Made by a program: the position numbers and the translations under genes. Positions 34,347 to 47,022 of a stretch of DNA of 64,000 bases are shown piece by piece. The notes under the pieces are model-generated. The model was not told the DNA's origin. It ran no database searches and saw nothing but the letters and a program-made list of their open reading frames with translations. This DNA comes from Eulemur rufifrons (Eukaryota > Chordata > Mammalia > Primates > Lemuridae): contig NC_090997.1 in the NCBI RefSeq assembly GCF_041146395.1, positions 37,861,501-37,925,500 on the forward strand, given 5' to 3'. Position 1 is the stretch's first letter, and every line of letters begins with the position of its first letter.

Positions 34347-35170
34347 CTCCTTTGCCTTTTGCAGCCTCGGTGACTCTGCCTCTCTGTTCCTGGGGCCAAG
34401 GGGAACCGGCTCTAACAATAATTTATATATTTTACTGCTAAATTTATTATTTTTTTTAACTATTAATGCTTTCAATGTCCTCTCTAAGAAATCTGTGCCT
34501 ACCCCATGGATAGAGAAGATTTTCCTCCATGTTGATTAACAGATATTTTATAGCTTTAGCTTTTACATTTAGATATTATCCATATGATACAACTCAAGAT
34601 TGTTTCTGTATGGCATAAAGTAAGAATGGTTGTACGTATTTTTCTATTGAGATAAACAGTTTTTTCAGCAACATTTATAAAAGGATTAGTATTTTCTCAT
34701 TATAGTAAAAAACTAATTGACTATATATGTTTGGAATAATCAACTAATTGTCTATCCTTATGCCAGTACACCCACTGTCTTGAATACTCTTTAAAGTAAG
34801 TTTTCAAATCAGGTCTTTAAAGTGCTGCACTTTTGTTCTTCAAAATTGTTTTGGCTAGTCTAGGTCCTTTGAATGCCCACATCAATTTTGAAATAAGCTT
34901 TTCAATTTTCATAAAAACACCTGCTGGGATTTTGATTGGAATTTCTTTCAATCCGTGGGTCAATTTGAGGGGAATGGCTACGGCTATCTAAACAACATTG
35001 AGTATTCCAAATAAGGAATATAAAAACTCTTCATTTATTTACATCTTTTGAGATTTCTCTTTGTATTTTTCAGTGTGGAGATCTTGCATATCTTTTATTA
35101 AATTTATTTATTTAAACAATTTTTTTGCTTAAATTAATTTCTAAATACTTTAGGAACAGTGGACACTGTT

Positions 35171-35511
35171 CTGCTCAGCCAGACAGAACTATAGGAGAAG
35201 CTATTTCTTAATACTTCCTGATCTTCCTTGTGGACTGCTGGTGGAATTACGGGGAGCAAAGCCTGCAAAAGAAAAGTTGTGCTTTTCCATTAACTCAGAT
35301 TCTTCCTTTACTTTATATAATCTGTGAAATAAAGATTTCAATAAAATAAATTTAATACTTTAAAGGAGATTAGAGAGGGTACTAAATTTAATGGAGAAAG
35401 AACTACATTTAAGCACTTTTGTAGTTTAGAAGTATACATTTAAAACAGCAATAAAAAATCATGCTTATTTTTTCACTAAAGCATGAACATGGTTTAGGAT
35501 CTTATTAGCTT
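35171..35511. other. Unassigned sequence
   Basis: AT-rich, nothing recognised. Confidence 0.4.
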
Positions 35512-36185
35512 ATTCTTCACTTTATTTCAATAGATTTGGGGGTACAAGTCATTTTTTGTTACAAGAATGCATTGTATTGTGTTGACATGTGGGTTTTAGT
35601 GTACCCATCACCCAAATGGTGTACATTGTACCCAATAGGTAATTTTTCACCCCTCATCCCCCTCCTATCCTCCACCTTTCTTAGTCTTTAATGTCTTTTA
35701 TACCATTCTGTATGACTACATGTACCCATAGCTTAGCTCCCACTTATAGGTGAGAACTTGTGGTATTTGGTTTTCCATTCCTGAGTTACTTTACTTCAGA
35801 TAAGGGCCTCCAATTCCATCCAAGTTGCTGTAGCAGGTATTATTTCATTCTTTTTTATGGCTGATTAGTATTCCATGGTATGTGTATATATATATATATA
35901 CACATATATAGATATAATTCTCTCTCACACATTTTCTTTAGCTACTACTTGGGATGGGCACTTAGGTTGATTCTGTATCTTTGCAGTTGTGAATTGTGCT
36001 GTGATAAACATAGAGTGCAGGTGTCTTTTTGATATAATAAGTTCTTTTCCTTTGGGGAGATCCCCCGTACTGGGATTGCAGGATCAAATGGTAGGTCTAC
36101 TTTTAGTTTTTTGAGAAATCTTGTATTGTTTCCATAGAGGTTGTACTAATTTACATTCCCACCAACAGTGTATAAGAGCTTATTT
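35512..36185 (-). mobile_element. L1 3' fragment, antisense (primate L1PB/L1MA-like)
   Basis: The minus-strand L1 3'UTR and ORF2 end has the antisense words 'GGGGGTACAAGTCATTTTTTG', 'GTGTACCCATCACCCAAATGG', 'CTCCCACTTATAGGTGAGAAC', 'GTATTCCATGGTATGTGTATA', 'GGATTGCAGGATCAAATGGTAG' and 'TTACATTCCCACCAACAGTG'. A (TA)n patch at 35887-35900 lies where the L1 sequence has an AT run. The 5' truncation is near 36185. Older in type than the lemur-specific copies. Confidence 0.85.
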
Positions 36186-37324
36186 CTAATTTTACATTTT
36201 CATGTTACTTTTCTCCCCGGGTACATCCCAAGCTGCTACTAATATCACAGGTGGTATGATTATTAGTTTACCTATCTGTCCCCTTTGATTGCCTCCATTT
36301 TAGCTTTGTGGTCCCTGAACTCAGCATGGTGCCTTAGATGTAGTAGGCACCTAGTAAAATTTAACTGTATATATATTTATTTTTAATGAATGTCATTACA
36401 AAATTGTTGGATATTTTGCTAAATTTTTGAAAGGAAACGTTAACAAAACCCCATTATACCAAAAGTTTAGAGAAATTTGACACTATCAAAGTTAGGCTAC
36501 AGAAGTACCATAAGGAAATTCCATGTGAGGCAAGAATTAAAATTAGGATTTGCTTACGAATTGCTTTCCATCTATCTTTCAAAGCTCTCTGATTAGCTTA
36601 GTGATTCTGATGAGTTCAGGAGTGTGGCCCTGGGCCCTGCCACTTCAGAAATCTGATTTGTTGGCTTTTTGTTCAGCTACATCATCCAAACTTATATTTG
36701 TACAATGTTAGAGTGCTAGTTTTTGAAATCTTTAACTCCTACAGAGACTAGCTACTCCTCCTACCTTCTGTTTTATGCATTGTTTCTGTGAAAGCACACT
36801 GTATTATAGTATGGCAAATTATAATCTGAAATTTATTTTCTGAGAATGAAACATAAAAAGGACTTATATTAATTATAATGAAAGTAAGTATAAAAGTAGT
36901 ATTATAACAGCCACCAATTATAGAGCACCTATCACACAAATCAGCCTCTTTTTTAAATGCCATACAATAGGAATACATATGTTATTAGAACAGGACATAT
37001 TCATATCCTTTGGCTTGAATTTTTTGGACCTCTTTTGTAAAAGCAATTGTGACTAAGAAATCTCACTCTAATTTACCTATTTCCTTTTATAATGTTAAAA
37101 CCTAAATTAGGTTATAGAGAAATCCAGCTGGACTATGAGCCTCTCAGTCGCTTTAAAGTATCTCTGTACATAGCTTCTTCATTCCTTATGTGCTGCTTCC
37201 ATATTGGATTCTCAGAGAAAATAATATTGTCTATATTTCCAAGTTCCTTGTTGGGAAGGAATCATGCTATTGTGAAATGGCATGATAACTCTCCTATTTT
37301 TCTTACACAGTTTTGCTGAGAATC
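36186..37324. other. Mostly unassigned sequence
   Basis: 'CTCAGCATGGTGCCTTAGATGTAGTAGGCACCTAGTAAAATTT' at about 36321-36362 looks like an L2 or MIR 3' end. Otherwise nothing recognised. Confidence 0.4.
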
Positions 37325-37550
37325 AATAATAATGCTAACAATAAATGTTATGAATTTATAACACTAAATGTGTGCCATGCATTGTTCTATGCATAATAGA
37401 TATTGATCCTTTAAACTTGATAATCATCTTATGAGGTAGGTACTGATATGCTCCTCATTTTTTAGATGAGGACAATGAAGCACAAAGAAGTCAGCTACCA
37501 TGCCCAAGTTCACATAGCCAGTAAACGGCAGAGTCCAGATTCAAGGTAAG
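37325..37550 (-). repeat. MIR SINE, antisense
   Basis: 'TTATGAGGTAGGTACTGATATGCTCCTCATTTTTTAGATGAGGACAATGAAGCACAAAGAAGTCAGCTACCATGCCCAAGTTCACATAGCCAGTAAACGGCAGAGTCCAGATTC' is a clear antisense MIR with core. It is one of the best-preserved MIR copies here. Confidence 0.85.
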
Positions 37551-38859
37551 CAACTGTCTCCCTAGTAATGGAGATTGATTTAGGGCTTTCTTTTTACTAT
37601 AGATGTATTGTTTTTATTTTTTCTCATTATCATGGTGGATGCCATTCATTCTATGAGACAGACTTGTAATTGTGATTCAGGGCTACTTTCTCTTTTTGTA
37701 ATTTTTACACAGAAGGCTACTTACATCTGTGTGTGGCTTAGATAGGAGATGTGGAACAAATGTTATTAGAAAGATAAGCCTAGAAAGCAGGATAATGAAA
37801 GGAAAGGGAGAGGGGCAGACAGAGAATACCAAGTGTCAGCTTCTTGGGAAATAGGTTTAGAGATGATGGTCTCTAGGTGTCTGTTTATTTGCTTTTGACA
37901 CTTTCCAATGATATGTTTTCGTGAAAATGTTTTCTGTTTCTGAAAATAACTCCAGGAATGGCTCAAATATTATCTATTATTTTAATTGTCATTTCTATAA
38001 CCATATAAAGTTATGAAAATGTGGGAGATAAAAACTATAATACATTTTACAAGAATTGAATTAATCTTGGAAGCTATGATTAATGAGATGACAATTGTGG
38101 CATAAAGTAAGCTACATCTGATGAGAAGTATATAATTAACTGTTTAACATTAATGTTAAAGAAGAAAAAAATTACAATGATTTTCCTTCTCTTTTTTGAT
38201 GAACAAGAAACTAAAGAACTGAAGACATAAATAATAATTTAGTAGATTTAACAGAAAGAGACAAAGAATAGTACCAGAGAAATTTATATAGGGGATAAAT
38301 GGAAGGCTTGTTTAAAATGTCAGATCTAAAGGACAGTGCATATAAAGTATATTATAAAGATTATAATTTTTAGAACAGTCTTCAGTTATCAAAAGCAGAC
38401 TTAAAAACAGGAATGCATGAGTTTCTGAAAGAAATGTTTATTGTATAACTAATTCTCCCTTTGATTTGAGAGACAAGTTTGCGGCGGTTAAATTTTCCTA
38501 GGTGTTTCTTATTATTAATCAATATGTTTGTCAATTCATCCATTCAACAATTGTATACTCAGGGCCAACTATTGAAAGGTAACTGACCTAATCAGGGATA
38601 AGTGAGTAGAATATGTTAATAAAATGAATTTAAGAATCCAGATAAGTCTTACAGATGGAAAGTCTCCATAAAGATACATTTGAAAATTGGCTGCATAATA
38701 TTTTCTATTAAGGCAAATTTACATGCAGTGACATGCACAGATCTTAAATTTTTAATCTATTAAGATATTTTTACAATTCAGTTTTAATAATGCATAATTT
38801 GAATAAAATACTAATAAAATCCACCTTTTATAGATATAAAGTTTTATTTCTTGACAAAC
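37551..38859. other. Unassigned sequence
   Basis: AT-rich. An L2-like patch ('TTGTCAATTCATCCATTCAACAATTGTATACTCAGGGCC') lies at about 38528-38566. No gene. Confidence 0.4.
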
Positions 38860-39905
38860 TGATAATGTCATGTAACCATTGCCACATCAGGGTGGAGAAG
38901 CATTCTTTCATCTCAAAATATCCCCTTGCACCCTCCTTTTATAATCAAACCTAATTCTATCCCTAACCCATTGAAAACCACAGATACAGTCTCCATGTCT
39001 ATCCTTTTGCCTTTGCCAAAATGTCATGTAAATGGAAATATGTGAAATTGAAAATCTTTGTGCCTGGCTTCTTTCGCTTAGCATAATACATTTGAGATTC
39101 ATCCATGCTGTTGTTTGTACCAGTAGTTTGGTTCATTTAATTGCTGAGTAGTATTTTATTGTGTGATGTACCACAGTTTATTTATCCATTTACCTATCAA
39201 AGGATATATAGGCTGTTTCTAGTTCTAAGGTGAAAAAATAATAATATTATAAATATTCAAATACAGGTTTTTGAGTAAACATACATTTTCATTTCTCTAG
39301 ATTAAACTCCTATAAGTAGAGTTGCTCAATAAATTTAAGTTTATAAGATGCAGCCAAACTGATTTCCATAGGCACTGCGCCATTTTGCATTTCCACCGAA
39401 GATGTGTGAGAGTTCCAATTGTTCTATATCTCATCAGCACTTGGTATTGTCAGTTTTTCTAAACCATTATAATAGGTATGTACTGGAGTCTCATGGCAGT
39501 TTTAATTTGCATCTCCATAATGACTTATGCTAAGGATGTTGAGTATCTTTTTGTGTGCCTTTTGCCATCCATTTGATGAATTATCTGTTCAATTCTTACG
39601 GATATTTTTTAATAATTGAGTTGTTTGTTGTCTTCTTGATTTTTGAGAGTTCTTTATACATTCTGCATGTAAGTCTATCAGACATACGATTTGAAAATAT
39701 TTTCTCCCAGTTAGTAGCTTATCTTTTCATTCTCTTAATAGTGCCTTTTACAGAGCAAAAGTTTTTTAACTTTTCTATTTGTTACTTTGTATTTTACTAA
39801 TAATTTTAGTCCTATTTCTTACTTTTTATTTAGCAAATTTATTAATTTAGTCCTATCTGTTACTTTTTATTTCATTAATGTTTTTAGTATTGTGTCCAGG
39901 GAATC
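38860..39905 (-). mobile_element. Old L1M fragment, antisense
   Basis: The antisense L1 3'UTR to ORF2 order is recognisable: 'AAACCACAGATACAGTCTCC', 'AAATGTCATGTAAATGGAAATATG', 'GATTCATCCATGCTGTTG', 'AGTATTTTATTGTGTGATGTACCAC', 'GTTGCTCAATAAATTTAAG', 'CTTGGTATTGTCAGTTTTTCTAA', 'GATTTTTGAGAGTTCTTTATACA'. Frames are broken. Confidence 0.8.
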
Positions 39906-39924
39906 TTTGTCTAACCTGAGAAAA

Positions 39925-40275
39925 CGGGGGGACATTATGCTAAGTGAAATAAATAGGACACAGAAAGACAAATACTGAATGATCTCACAAATATGTGGAA
40001 TCTAAAAAAGTCAAATTCACAGAAGTAGAGGGAAGGATGGTGGTTACCAGGGGCTGGGAGGTGAGGAGAAAGAAGAGATGTTGGTCAATTAGACAGGAGG
40101 AATAAATTTTGGAGATCTATTACACAGCATGGGTGATACAGTTAATAATAATGGAAGGTATATTTCAAAATTGCCAAGAGAGATTTTAAATGCTTGTACC
40201 ACACATGAAAAATGTATGTGAAGTGAGGGATATGTTAATTAGCTTGATTTAATCATTTAATAATGTATATATTGT
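39925..40275 (+). mobile_element. L1MA-like 3' end, sense
   Basis: 'GACATTATGCTAAGTGAAATAAATAGGACACAGAAAGACAAATACTGAATGATCTCAC', 'GAATCTAAAAAAGTCAAATTCACAGAAGTAGAG', 'GGTGGTTACCAGGGGCTGGGAGG' and the following 3'UTR are diagnostic L1 in sense orientation. It stands head-on against the antisense L1M at 38860-39905. Confidence 0.88.
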
Positions 40276-40279
40276 CAGC

Positions 40280-40690
40280 ATTATTTAGACTTCAATTATT
40301 AATATTAATTTTTAATAATTTGGGGGATTTTTTGATATCTTTGTTATTGAGATCAAGTTTAAATTTGTTGACATCATATAGCCAAAAAAGATACTTACAT
40401 GATTTCAATTATTTTAATATTGTTAAAGTTTGTGTTATGACACAGGCTATTGATTATTTTAGTGAGTGCTTCATGTACACTGGTAAAGAATAATTATTCT
40501 GATGATATTGGGTAGAGGATTCTACAAATGTCTATTACATTAAGATTTTCTATCTCTTCCATCAATGATTGAGAGAAGAGCAATGTTGTACAGCAGATCT
40601 CTAGAGGTTGTTCATCTTTCTTAACTGAAACTAATCTCTAATCATAATTTTTTATTTATCTCTTCCTTGTTCTTGTCCTATCTAAACATA
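40280..40690 (-). mobile_element. L1M ORF2 fragment, antisense
   Basis: 'CATCATATAGCCAAAAAAGATACTT', 'GGGTAGAGGATTCTACAAATGTCTATTACATTAAG' and 'TCATAATTTTTTATTTATCTCTTCC' follow antisense L1 order, heavily diverged. Confidence 0.5.
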
Positions 40691-41270
40691 CCAACTAAAA
40701 GAATGAGATTGTTAGATTGGTTAAAAAGCAAAACAAAAAGATTATTGCCTACCAGAAACCCACTTAAAATATAAAAAAATATATAAGTGAAAAGAAAAAG
40801 ATAGAAGAGTTATACCACAGAAATATTCAAAGAAAAAACAGGTGGACATAATAATATCAGAGTAAATTTCAGAACAAGGAAATTAGCAGAGATTAAAAGG
40901 AACATTGTACAATGACAAAAGAACCAATTCACAGAGAAGACAAAATAATCCTAAATGTGTACATATCTAGCAAGAAAGCTTCAAGATACATGAAGCATTG
41001 GTATTTTTATTAATATTAAAGTATTATTTATGTATAATATAATTAATCTATTTTAAGAGTATAGTTGGTTGCCAGGGGCTGAGGAAAGGGAGAAATACAG
41101 TTTTACTAATCAATAAGCATAAAGTTTCAGTTAAGTAAGATGAGGAAATTCTAGAGATCTGCTGTACAACATTAGTCTATAGTCACCAATAATGTATTGA
41201 ACAGTTTAAAACATATTAAGAGGGTAGATTTCATGTTATGTTCTTATCAAAATAAAATATATATTTTAGA
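40691..41270 (+). mobile_element. L1 ORF2 piece and L1MA-type 3'UTR piece, sense
   Basis: 40691-41010 has sense ORF2-like sequence ('GCCTACCAGAAACCCACTTAAAATATAAA', 'GATAGAAGAGTTATACCA', 'AACAGGTGGACATAATAATATCAGAGTAAATTTCAGAACAAGG'). 41060-41270 shows the 3'UTR words 'GTTGGTTGCCAGGGGCTGAGGAAAGGG', 'GATCTGCTGTACAACATTAG' and 'TATTAAGAGGGTAGATTTCATG'. The two pieces may be one deleted copy. Confidence 0.65.
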
Positions 41271-41508
41271 AAAGAGTACAATTGGCAATTGGATGAATTT
41301 TAATAATTGGATGCAGTTGTGTGCCCATCACCACAATAAAGATATAGAGTATCCCCTCACCTTAAAAAGTTTTCTTTTACTTTTTGCAATTGATCCTGCA
41401 ACCTTGAAGCCCACCTTCTTTCTCTACCTTAGGCCACAGGCAATCAATCTTTTTCTGTTATGCAAGTTTCATATTTTCTAGAATTTCCTGTAAAAGGGAT
41501 CATAAGTT

Positions 41509-41718
<210 letters not shown>

Positions 41719-44413
41719 AGGATAATAATAAATTATCTCCTTTCCTTGAATTCTTCTACTGATATTACTTTTTATTTTGTACTAATCTATGGTGTGGTAT
41801 ATAGTACTATTCTGTTCCTTTTTATTGGTGAATATTATTCCATGTATGAATATGTTATACTAGTTTATTATTCAATAGTTGTTGGATATTTGGGTTGCTT
41901 CTAGGTTTTAGTTAGTATGAATAATCCTGCTATGAATATCTGCAAATATATGTTTGTGTTGACAGATGTACTCATTTCTCTTGGATAAATACCTGGGATT
42001 GGAATTATTTGGTAATGGAAATTTAACTTTTTGAAATACAGCCATCTTTTGTTCTAAATGTTGACTTTTTCCCAAAATCCTTTAACATTTTGCCCTCCCA
42101 CCAGCAACATATGACAATTCTAGTTGCTCTATATCATTGCTAACAAGTGATTTTAATAGACTTCTTAACTTTGATCTAGCGGATGTTGAATGCTACCTCA
42201 TTTTGATTTTAATTTGCATTTCTTCACTTGACATCTTTTCTCGTGCTTATTGATCAGTGTTATATAATTATATATTCCTTTTGTAAAGTGTTCAATTCTT
42301 TTGCCCATTTCTGGGGGCACATTTGTTTCCCTATTATTGAGTTGTAAGAGTTCATATATACAGAGGATACAAACTCTTTGTACATAGAATTTTAATCCCT
42401 ATGAGGTTAATTTTGGCATCGTTTTCTTTCATATTTTACACTTTTAGTGTTCTGTCTAAAAATATCTTTGCATAAGCTAATAAAACAGATATTTTCACCT
42501 CTTTTCTTTTAGTTTAATAGTTAATACCTTACATGTAGATCTATGTCCATTTGTTTAATTTTTAAATTTTTCAATTTTGTATATCATGTGAGGTAAAATA
42601 AGAAGTCCATTCTTTTATTTTTTCTAGATCTTTATTTGTTCCATCAGCAATTGTGAGGTGGGGGGAACAACTATTTTTCCCCAATAGAGTTAACTTGATC
42701 ACTTGTTGAAAATTAATTGACCTCATAAGTACAAGTTTGTTTCAGACAGTTTATTCTGTCCCATTGATTTACATGCCTGTCCTTATGCTAATACCACACT
42801 GTCTTGATTACTGTAGATTTACAGTAATTCTTGAAAATAGGCAGTTTAAATCCTCCAACTTTGTTTTCCAATTTTTTTTTTTTTTTTGGCTCTTTTAGGT
42901 CCATTGTGTTGATGTGTATAAGTTGACATAAGCTTGTTAATGTCTTCAAAAAATCTTGTTAGAATTTTGATTGCCGCATCACTGAATATATCAATAAGTT
43001 TGGGAAGAAGTGACAGCTTAACAATGTTGAGTGTTTCAATTCATTAATATATTATACATCTTGATTTATTTAGGCCTTATATTTCATTTCACAATGTTCA
43101 GTGGATTTTAGTGTACAGAACTTGAACATCTTTTGTTCAATTAGTTACAAAGATTTTCATTTTTGAGACAATTACAAATGAAGTTTTCATTTTAATCTCT
43201 AAATTTATTGTTGCTATTGTTGCTAGAATACATTGTATTTTAATACTGAGCCAGTATTCTATAAAACTGCTAAATACACTTTTATTTTTAATAGCCTTTT
43301 TTTGTGGATTTCTTAGTTTTCTACATGTGATTATGTCACCTCCAAAGAGATTTTTACTACATCCTTTATAAATTTTATGTTTTTTCCTTTTAATTGCATT
43401 GTCCTCAGTAGTGTATCCAATACCATGTTAAATAAAAGTGATGACCTGGTTAGAAAGCATTGAGCCTTTCATAATAGAATAATGATGTTATTTGTAAGTT
43501 ATTTCTAAGTTGTCCTTAATTAGATTGAGATAATTTCTTCCTATTCCTAGTTTCCTTTAGTTTATATCATAAAAGGATTTTGAATTTTGTGAAATGCTTT
43601 TTTTTTGCTGTAGCTGTTTATACAATCATATTATTTTCTCCTTTAGCCCATTAATATGCTAAATTACATTGTTTAAAAACCAACCTGGCATTTCAGGATA
43701 AACCCTATTTGTTCACTATGACCTTTTAATATGTTGTTAAATTCTATTTGATAATATTCTGCTAAGGGTTTTTTGCATACTTTCATGAAGAATGACTGTC
43801 CTTTTTCCTTGTGAGGTGTTTTTCTGGTTTGGTATCTAAGTGTATAATACTGGCCTCATGATATGATATGGACAATGTTTCTTCTCTAAAAGAGTTTTTG
43901 CAGGATTGAGTTTTTTTCTTCCTCAAATGTTTGATAGAATTCAGCAGTGAAGCCATCTGAGATTAGAGGGTTTTCTTGTGAGAAAGTTTTAAATTATAAA
44001 TTCAATTTCTGAAATTTATATTGGCATATTCAATTTTTATTTCTTTTTGAGAAAAGTTTAGTCATTTGTGTCCTTTAAAAATATTCTTAGCATAAAGTTT
44101 TTCATGACATTCTCTTATTATTCTTTAACACCTATAACATCTACATTACTGTCCCTTTGTGTCTTCTTGATATTGGTATTTCATATATTCTCTTTTTTCC
44201 TTGAATAGTTTACCTAGAAACCTATTAATTTTAAAAAATTTTTTAAAAACATACTTTAGTTTTATTGCTTCTATTGCTTTTCTGTTTTCATATTGTTAAT
44301 TTTGTGGCATTTCTTTATTTCTTTCCTTCTACTGATGTTCTACTTATTTTACACTTCCTTTCCTGATATCTTAAGTGGAAACAACAGTTATTGATTTAAA
44401 TTTGTTCTTTTTT

Positions 44414-44430
44414 CCAAAGAGAAGCATTTA
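44414..44430. repeat. Target-site duplication, left
   Basis: CCAAAGAGAAGCATTTA, identical to 44648-44664. Confidence 0.95.
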
Positions 44431-44647
44431 TTTTTTTAAATTTTTTATTTTTTTAAATAAAATGCTATTTTTTATTTGCAGTAAAGCCCTTCTGCTGTGC
44501 TGGTGGTATGGGTCAAGGATCACAAATGCAATGATAGTCTTCCCATAGAACAAACACATATTTTTTATTTTATTTACTTTTTAATTTCAGAATATTATGG
44601 TGGTACAAACATTTTGGTTACATATAATGTCTTTGCCTCACCTAAGC
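44431..44647 (-). mobile_element. Short L1 3' end with a 3' transduction
   Basis: A 217 bp insert lies between perfect 17 bp duplications (44414-44430 and 44648-44664, CCAAAGAGAAGCATTTA). On the minus strand it has about 66 bp of lemur-type L1 3'UTR (44647-44582), an A-rich tail (44581-44559), about 98 bp of non-L1 sequence (44558-44461), and a second A-rich tail (44460-44431). A minus-strand AATAAA lies at 44476-44471, correctly placed before the second tail. This is the layout of an L1 transcript that read into downstream DNA. Confidence 0.88.
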
Positions 44648-44664
44648 CCAAAGAGAAGCATTTA
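44648..44664. repeat. Target-site duplication, right
   Basis: CCAAAGAGAAGCATTTA, identical to 44414-44430. It resumes the old L1M sequence. Confidence 0.95.
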
Positions 44665-45099
44665 AAGATACATTTTTATGTATTATTTCAGTTACTTCTC
44701 AGAAATTTTGATATGTTGAATTTTCATTTTTATTTCATTGAGAATATTTTTTAAATTTTTTCTGTTTTGGACTATTCATTAGTCATTAAATATAAGTGTG
44801 TTCTTTAATTTCTAAATATTTATAGAGTTTTTTTCCTGATTATCTTATTGCTCATTTCTAATGTATTTCCAATACAGTCAGAGAACATACTCTAAATGCA
44901 TTCAGATAGCATTTTGGAGTGTTTATTTTAATCCTATCTAATATTTTTCTACGCTATTAACTTTTAATATAATCGTTTATGTGGTTAAGTTTAGGCCTAC
45001 CATTTTATTATTATTGTCTGTTTTTGTCTTCCTCTGTTACTCTGTCCCATCCATTATTTTTTAATAATTTATTTATTCTCTAAATTTTCTCAAGAAAGT

Positions 45100-46000
45100 T
45101 TTGAAATCTTCATTCTACAGATCTTGTTTTTGTACATATTTTGTTATATATTATATGATTTTTGATAATATTATAAATGGTGTTTTAACTTTATTTTTAC
45201 ATTGTTGCTGAAACATAGCAGTACAACTGATTTTATATTGACCTGTATCCTGCTTTCTTGCAGTCTCTTATTAGCTCTAATAGGGCTTTTTTGTAGACAC
45301 CTCAGTATTTTCTATGTAATTAATCATATAAACTTGAAGTATTTTTACTCCTTACTTTGCAAACTTTAGGCTATTTTTGTCTTTTCTCTTGAAAAATGTA
45401 TTTTTTATCTTCTCTTTTCTCTCTTAAATAAAAATGGTAAGGACATACATCCTTTTCTTATACCCAAACTTTGTAGTAAATCATTCAATATTGTACCAAT
45501 GAATATAATGTTAACTGTAAGTAATTTTAAAGGAACCATTATTTGTCAGTTCTTGTTACCTTTCTTCTCTTTCTAGTTTGTTTATAGTTTTTATCATGAA
45601 TAAGAGTTGAATTTTGTCAAATGCTTTTTCTACATTCATTGTGCTAATTATTATTTTGATCATTTATTCTATTAAAGTGGTGAAATACATTGACTTATTT
45701 TCAAATTTTAAACCAACCTTGTATTCATCAGATAAACACCACTAAGTCAAAATGCATTACTACTTTGTTTTGTTGGATTTATTTGCTAAAATTTTGTTAG
45801 GGAAATTTGTGTGTATGTTCGTGAAGGATATTGGTCTATAATTTCTTATCTGACCAGGCCTTTGTCTAGCTTTCATATAAGACAAATTCTGGCCTCATTA
45901 AAATTAGTTCAGAAGTGTTCCTTCCTGTTCTATTTTCTGTAAGAATCTGTATAAGCATTCTATTACTTGTTACTTAAATGTTTAACATAATTGACTAGAA
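45100..46000 (-). mobile_element. Second old L1M ORF2 fragment, antisense
   Basis: It repeats RT-region content already present in the preceding L1M ('TTGAATTTTGTCAAATGCTTTTTCTAC', 'GGATATTGGTCTATAATTTCTTATC', 'TTAAAATTAGTTCAGAAGTGTTCC'). It is therefore a separate copy and not its continuation. Confidence 0.7.
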
Positions 46001-46836
46001 AATCCATCTTAGTCTGGAGTTTCCCTTATATTAAATTTTGGAGAAAAAATACCATTATTTTATTGCACATATTCATATTATAAAATATGAATAGTATATA
46101 TCATTCATATTTTCTGTTACCTATTACCTAATCTAGGTCTCCCTCACTCCCAGCTCGCATCTTGTTTGATAAAGGGTCTGAGCCCTTGGTTACCATGCCC
46201 TTCTCAGGATATAGCCACTTTGATGGTACATATATAATCAAAATTGAGTAAGGGAAACCCAGGTGGATCATTTGAGTGCAAAACCTAGTCCTCCACGCCT
46301 CCGTAACAGATCCTAAGGCATGTATAGCCATTCTTATCATTTCCATTCAAATTTTTACCAAAATTTCTATCCAGCAAAATAAACTCCACCTCCTCCTGGT
46401 TATCAGAATCAATTATTCATAGTAGGACGATGATTCCTTTCTTTGAAGGTTTGTTTATAGAAGGAGCATGAAGGGACCAAGCATCTGCCATAGCTTAAAG
46501 TTTAAAGGACTCTTAGTTTGTCCACTTGTGGATATATCTCCCTGCTTAAACCCAGAAATTCTAAACCTACATAGGAAAAACAAATTGCCCAAGCAAGTCA
46601 CTGGGAGTGATGGTAAATGGGGTTTCAATTCCTTAGTTCCTGCACCTATTTAGTTTACCTATTGGAAGCACAGTATCATACCGTGGCCATTGTTTTAGAG
46701 GGCATACTGCATGTAAAATATGGCATTTCATCTTTGGAGGGAATCTTCTCCAAACTGGCAACACAGCCAAGTGAATTAATTGCCTAATCCAAAGAGTTAT
46801 TATGCATAATACTGTGTTGCTGTTTCAAATACTTTG

Positions 46837-47022
46837 TCAGTTCTCTGATGGTTGTGCTGGTTGAAGTCCTTCAAGGAGAAAAGGCAAACCCATGGTTGAA
46901 ATATGGATCAGTTCAAGGCATGATGGATCACTGCCTCCTCCTGGGTGGAAGATGTCCAATATAAGCAACTTGCCACTGAACCAGTTGCTAATTCCCTTGA
47001 TAGGTAGTGCCCTATCAAGCAT
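46837..47022 (-). pseudogene. ERVL-like pol (integrase region) remnant
   Basis: In one minus-strand frame the words before the tryptophan-glutamine-valine motif match the start of the ERVL integrase core. The frame then shifts into the one that stays open across 46837-47022. No complete DDE triad is visible. It is non-coding today. Confidence 0.45.

Larger units (their letters stand above)
33579..34417 (+). mobile_element. Solo LTR of an endogenous retrovirus, complete, 839 bp
   Basis: It starts TGAAGAACAGG and ends GGCTCTAACA, with the 4 bp duplication ATAA on both sides (33575-33578 and 34418-34421). Removing the LTR and one ATAA restores a continuous old L1, which supports both boundaries. 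It has a TATA box at 34245-34250 and AATAAA at 34341-34346. Before the TATA lies a 19 bp unit repeated about 2.8 times (34184-34237). A 4 bp duplication fits a gammaretrovirus-like class I element. No internal genes remain. Confidence 0.9.
32590..35170 (-). mobile_element. Old L1M fragment, antisense, interrupted by a solo LTR
   Basis: The pieces 32590-33578 and 34418-35170 are continuous antisense L1 ORF2 and 3'UTR: 'TAAATGGAATCATACATTAAGAAC', 'GTAGAATTGCTGGATCATAAAG', 'TTCTCCTATCTTGTGGCTTTTTA', 'TTTTGAAAAGCAGAAGATTTTAATTTT', then after the LTR 'CTCTCTAAGAAATCTGTGCCTACCCC', 'TTTATAAAAGGATTAGTATTTTCTC' and 'CTTATGCCAGTACACCCACTGTCTTGA'. Highly diverged, all frames broken. Confidence 0.85.
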
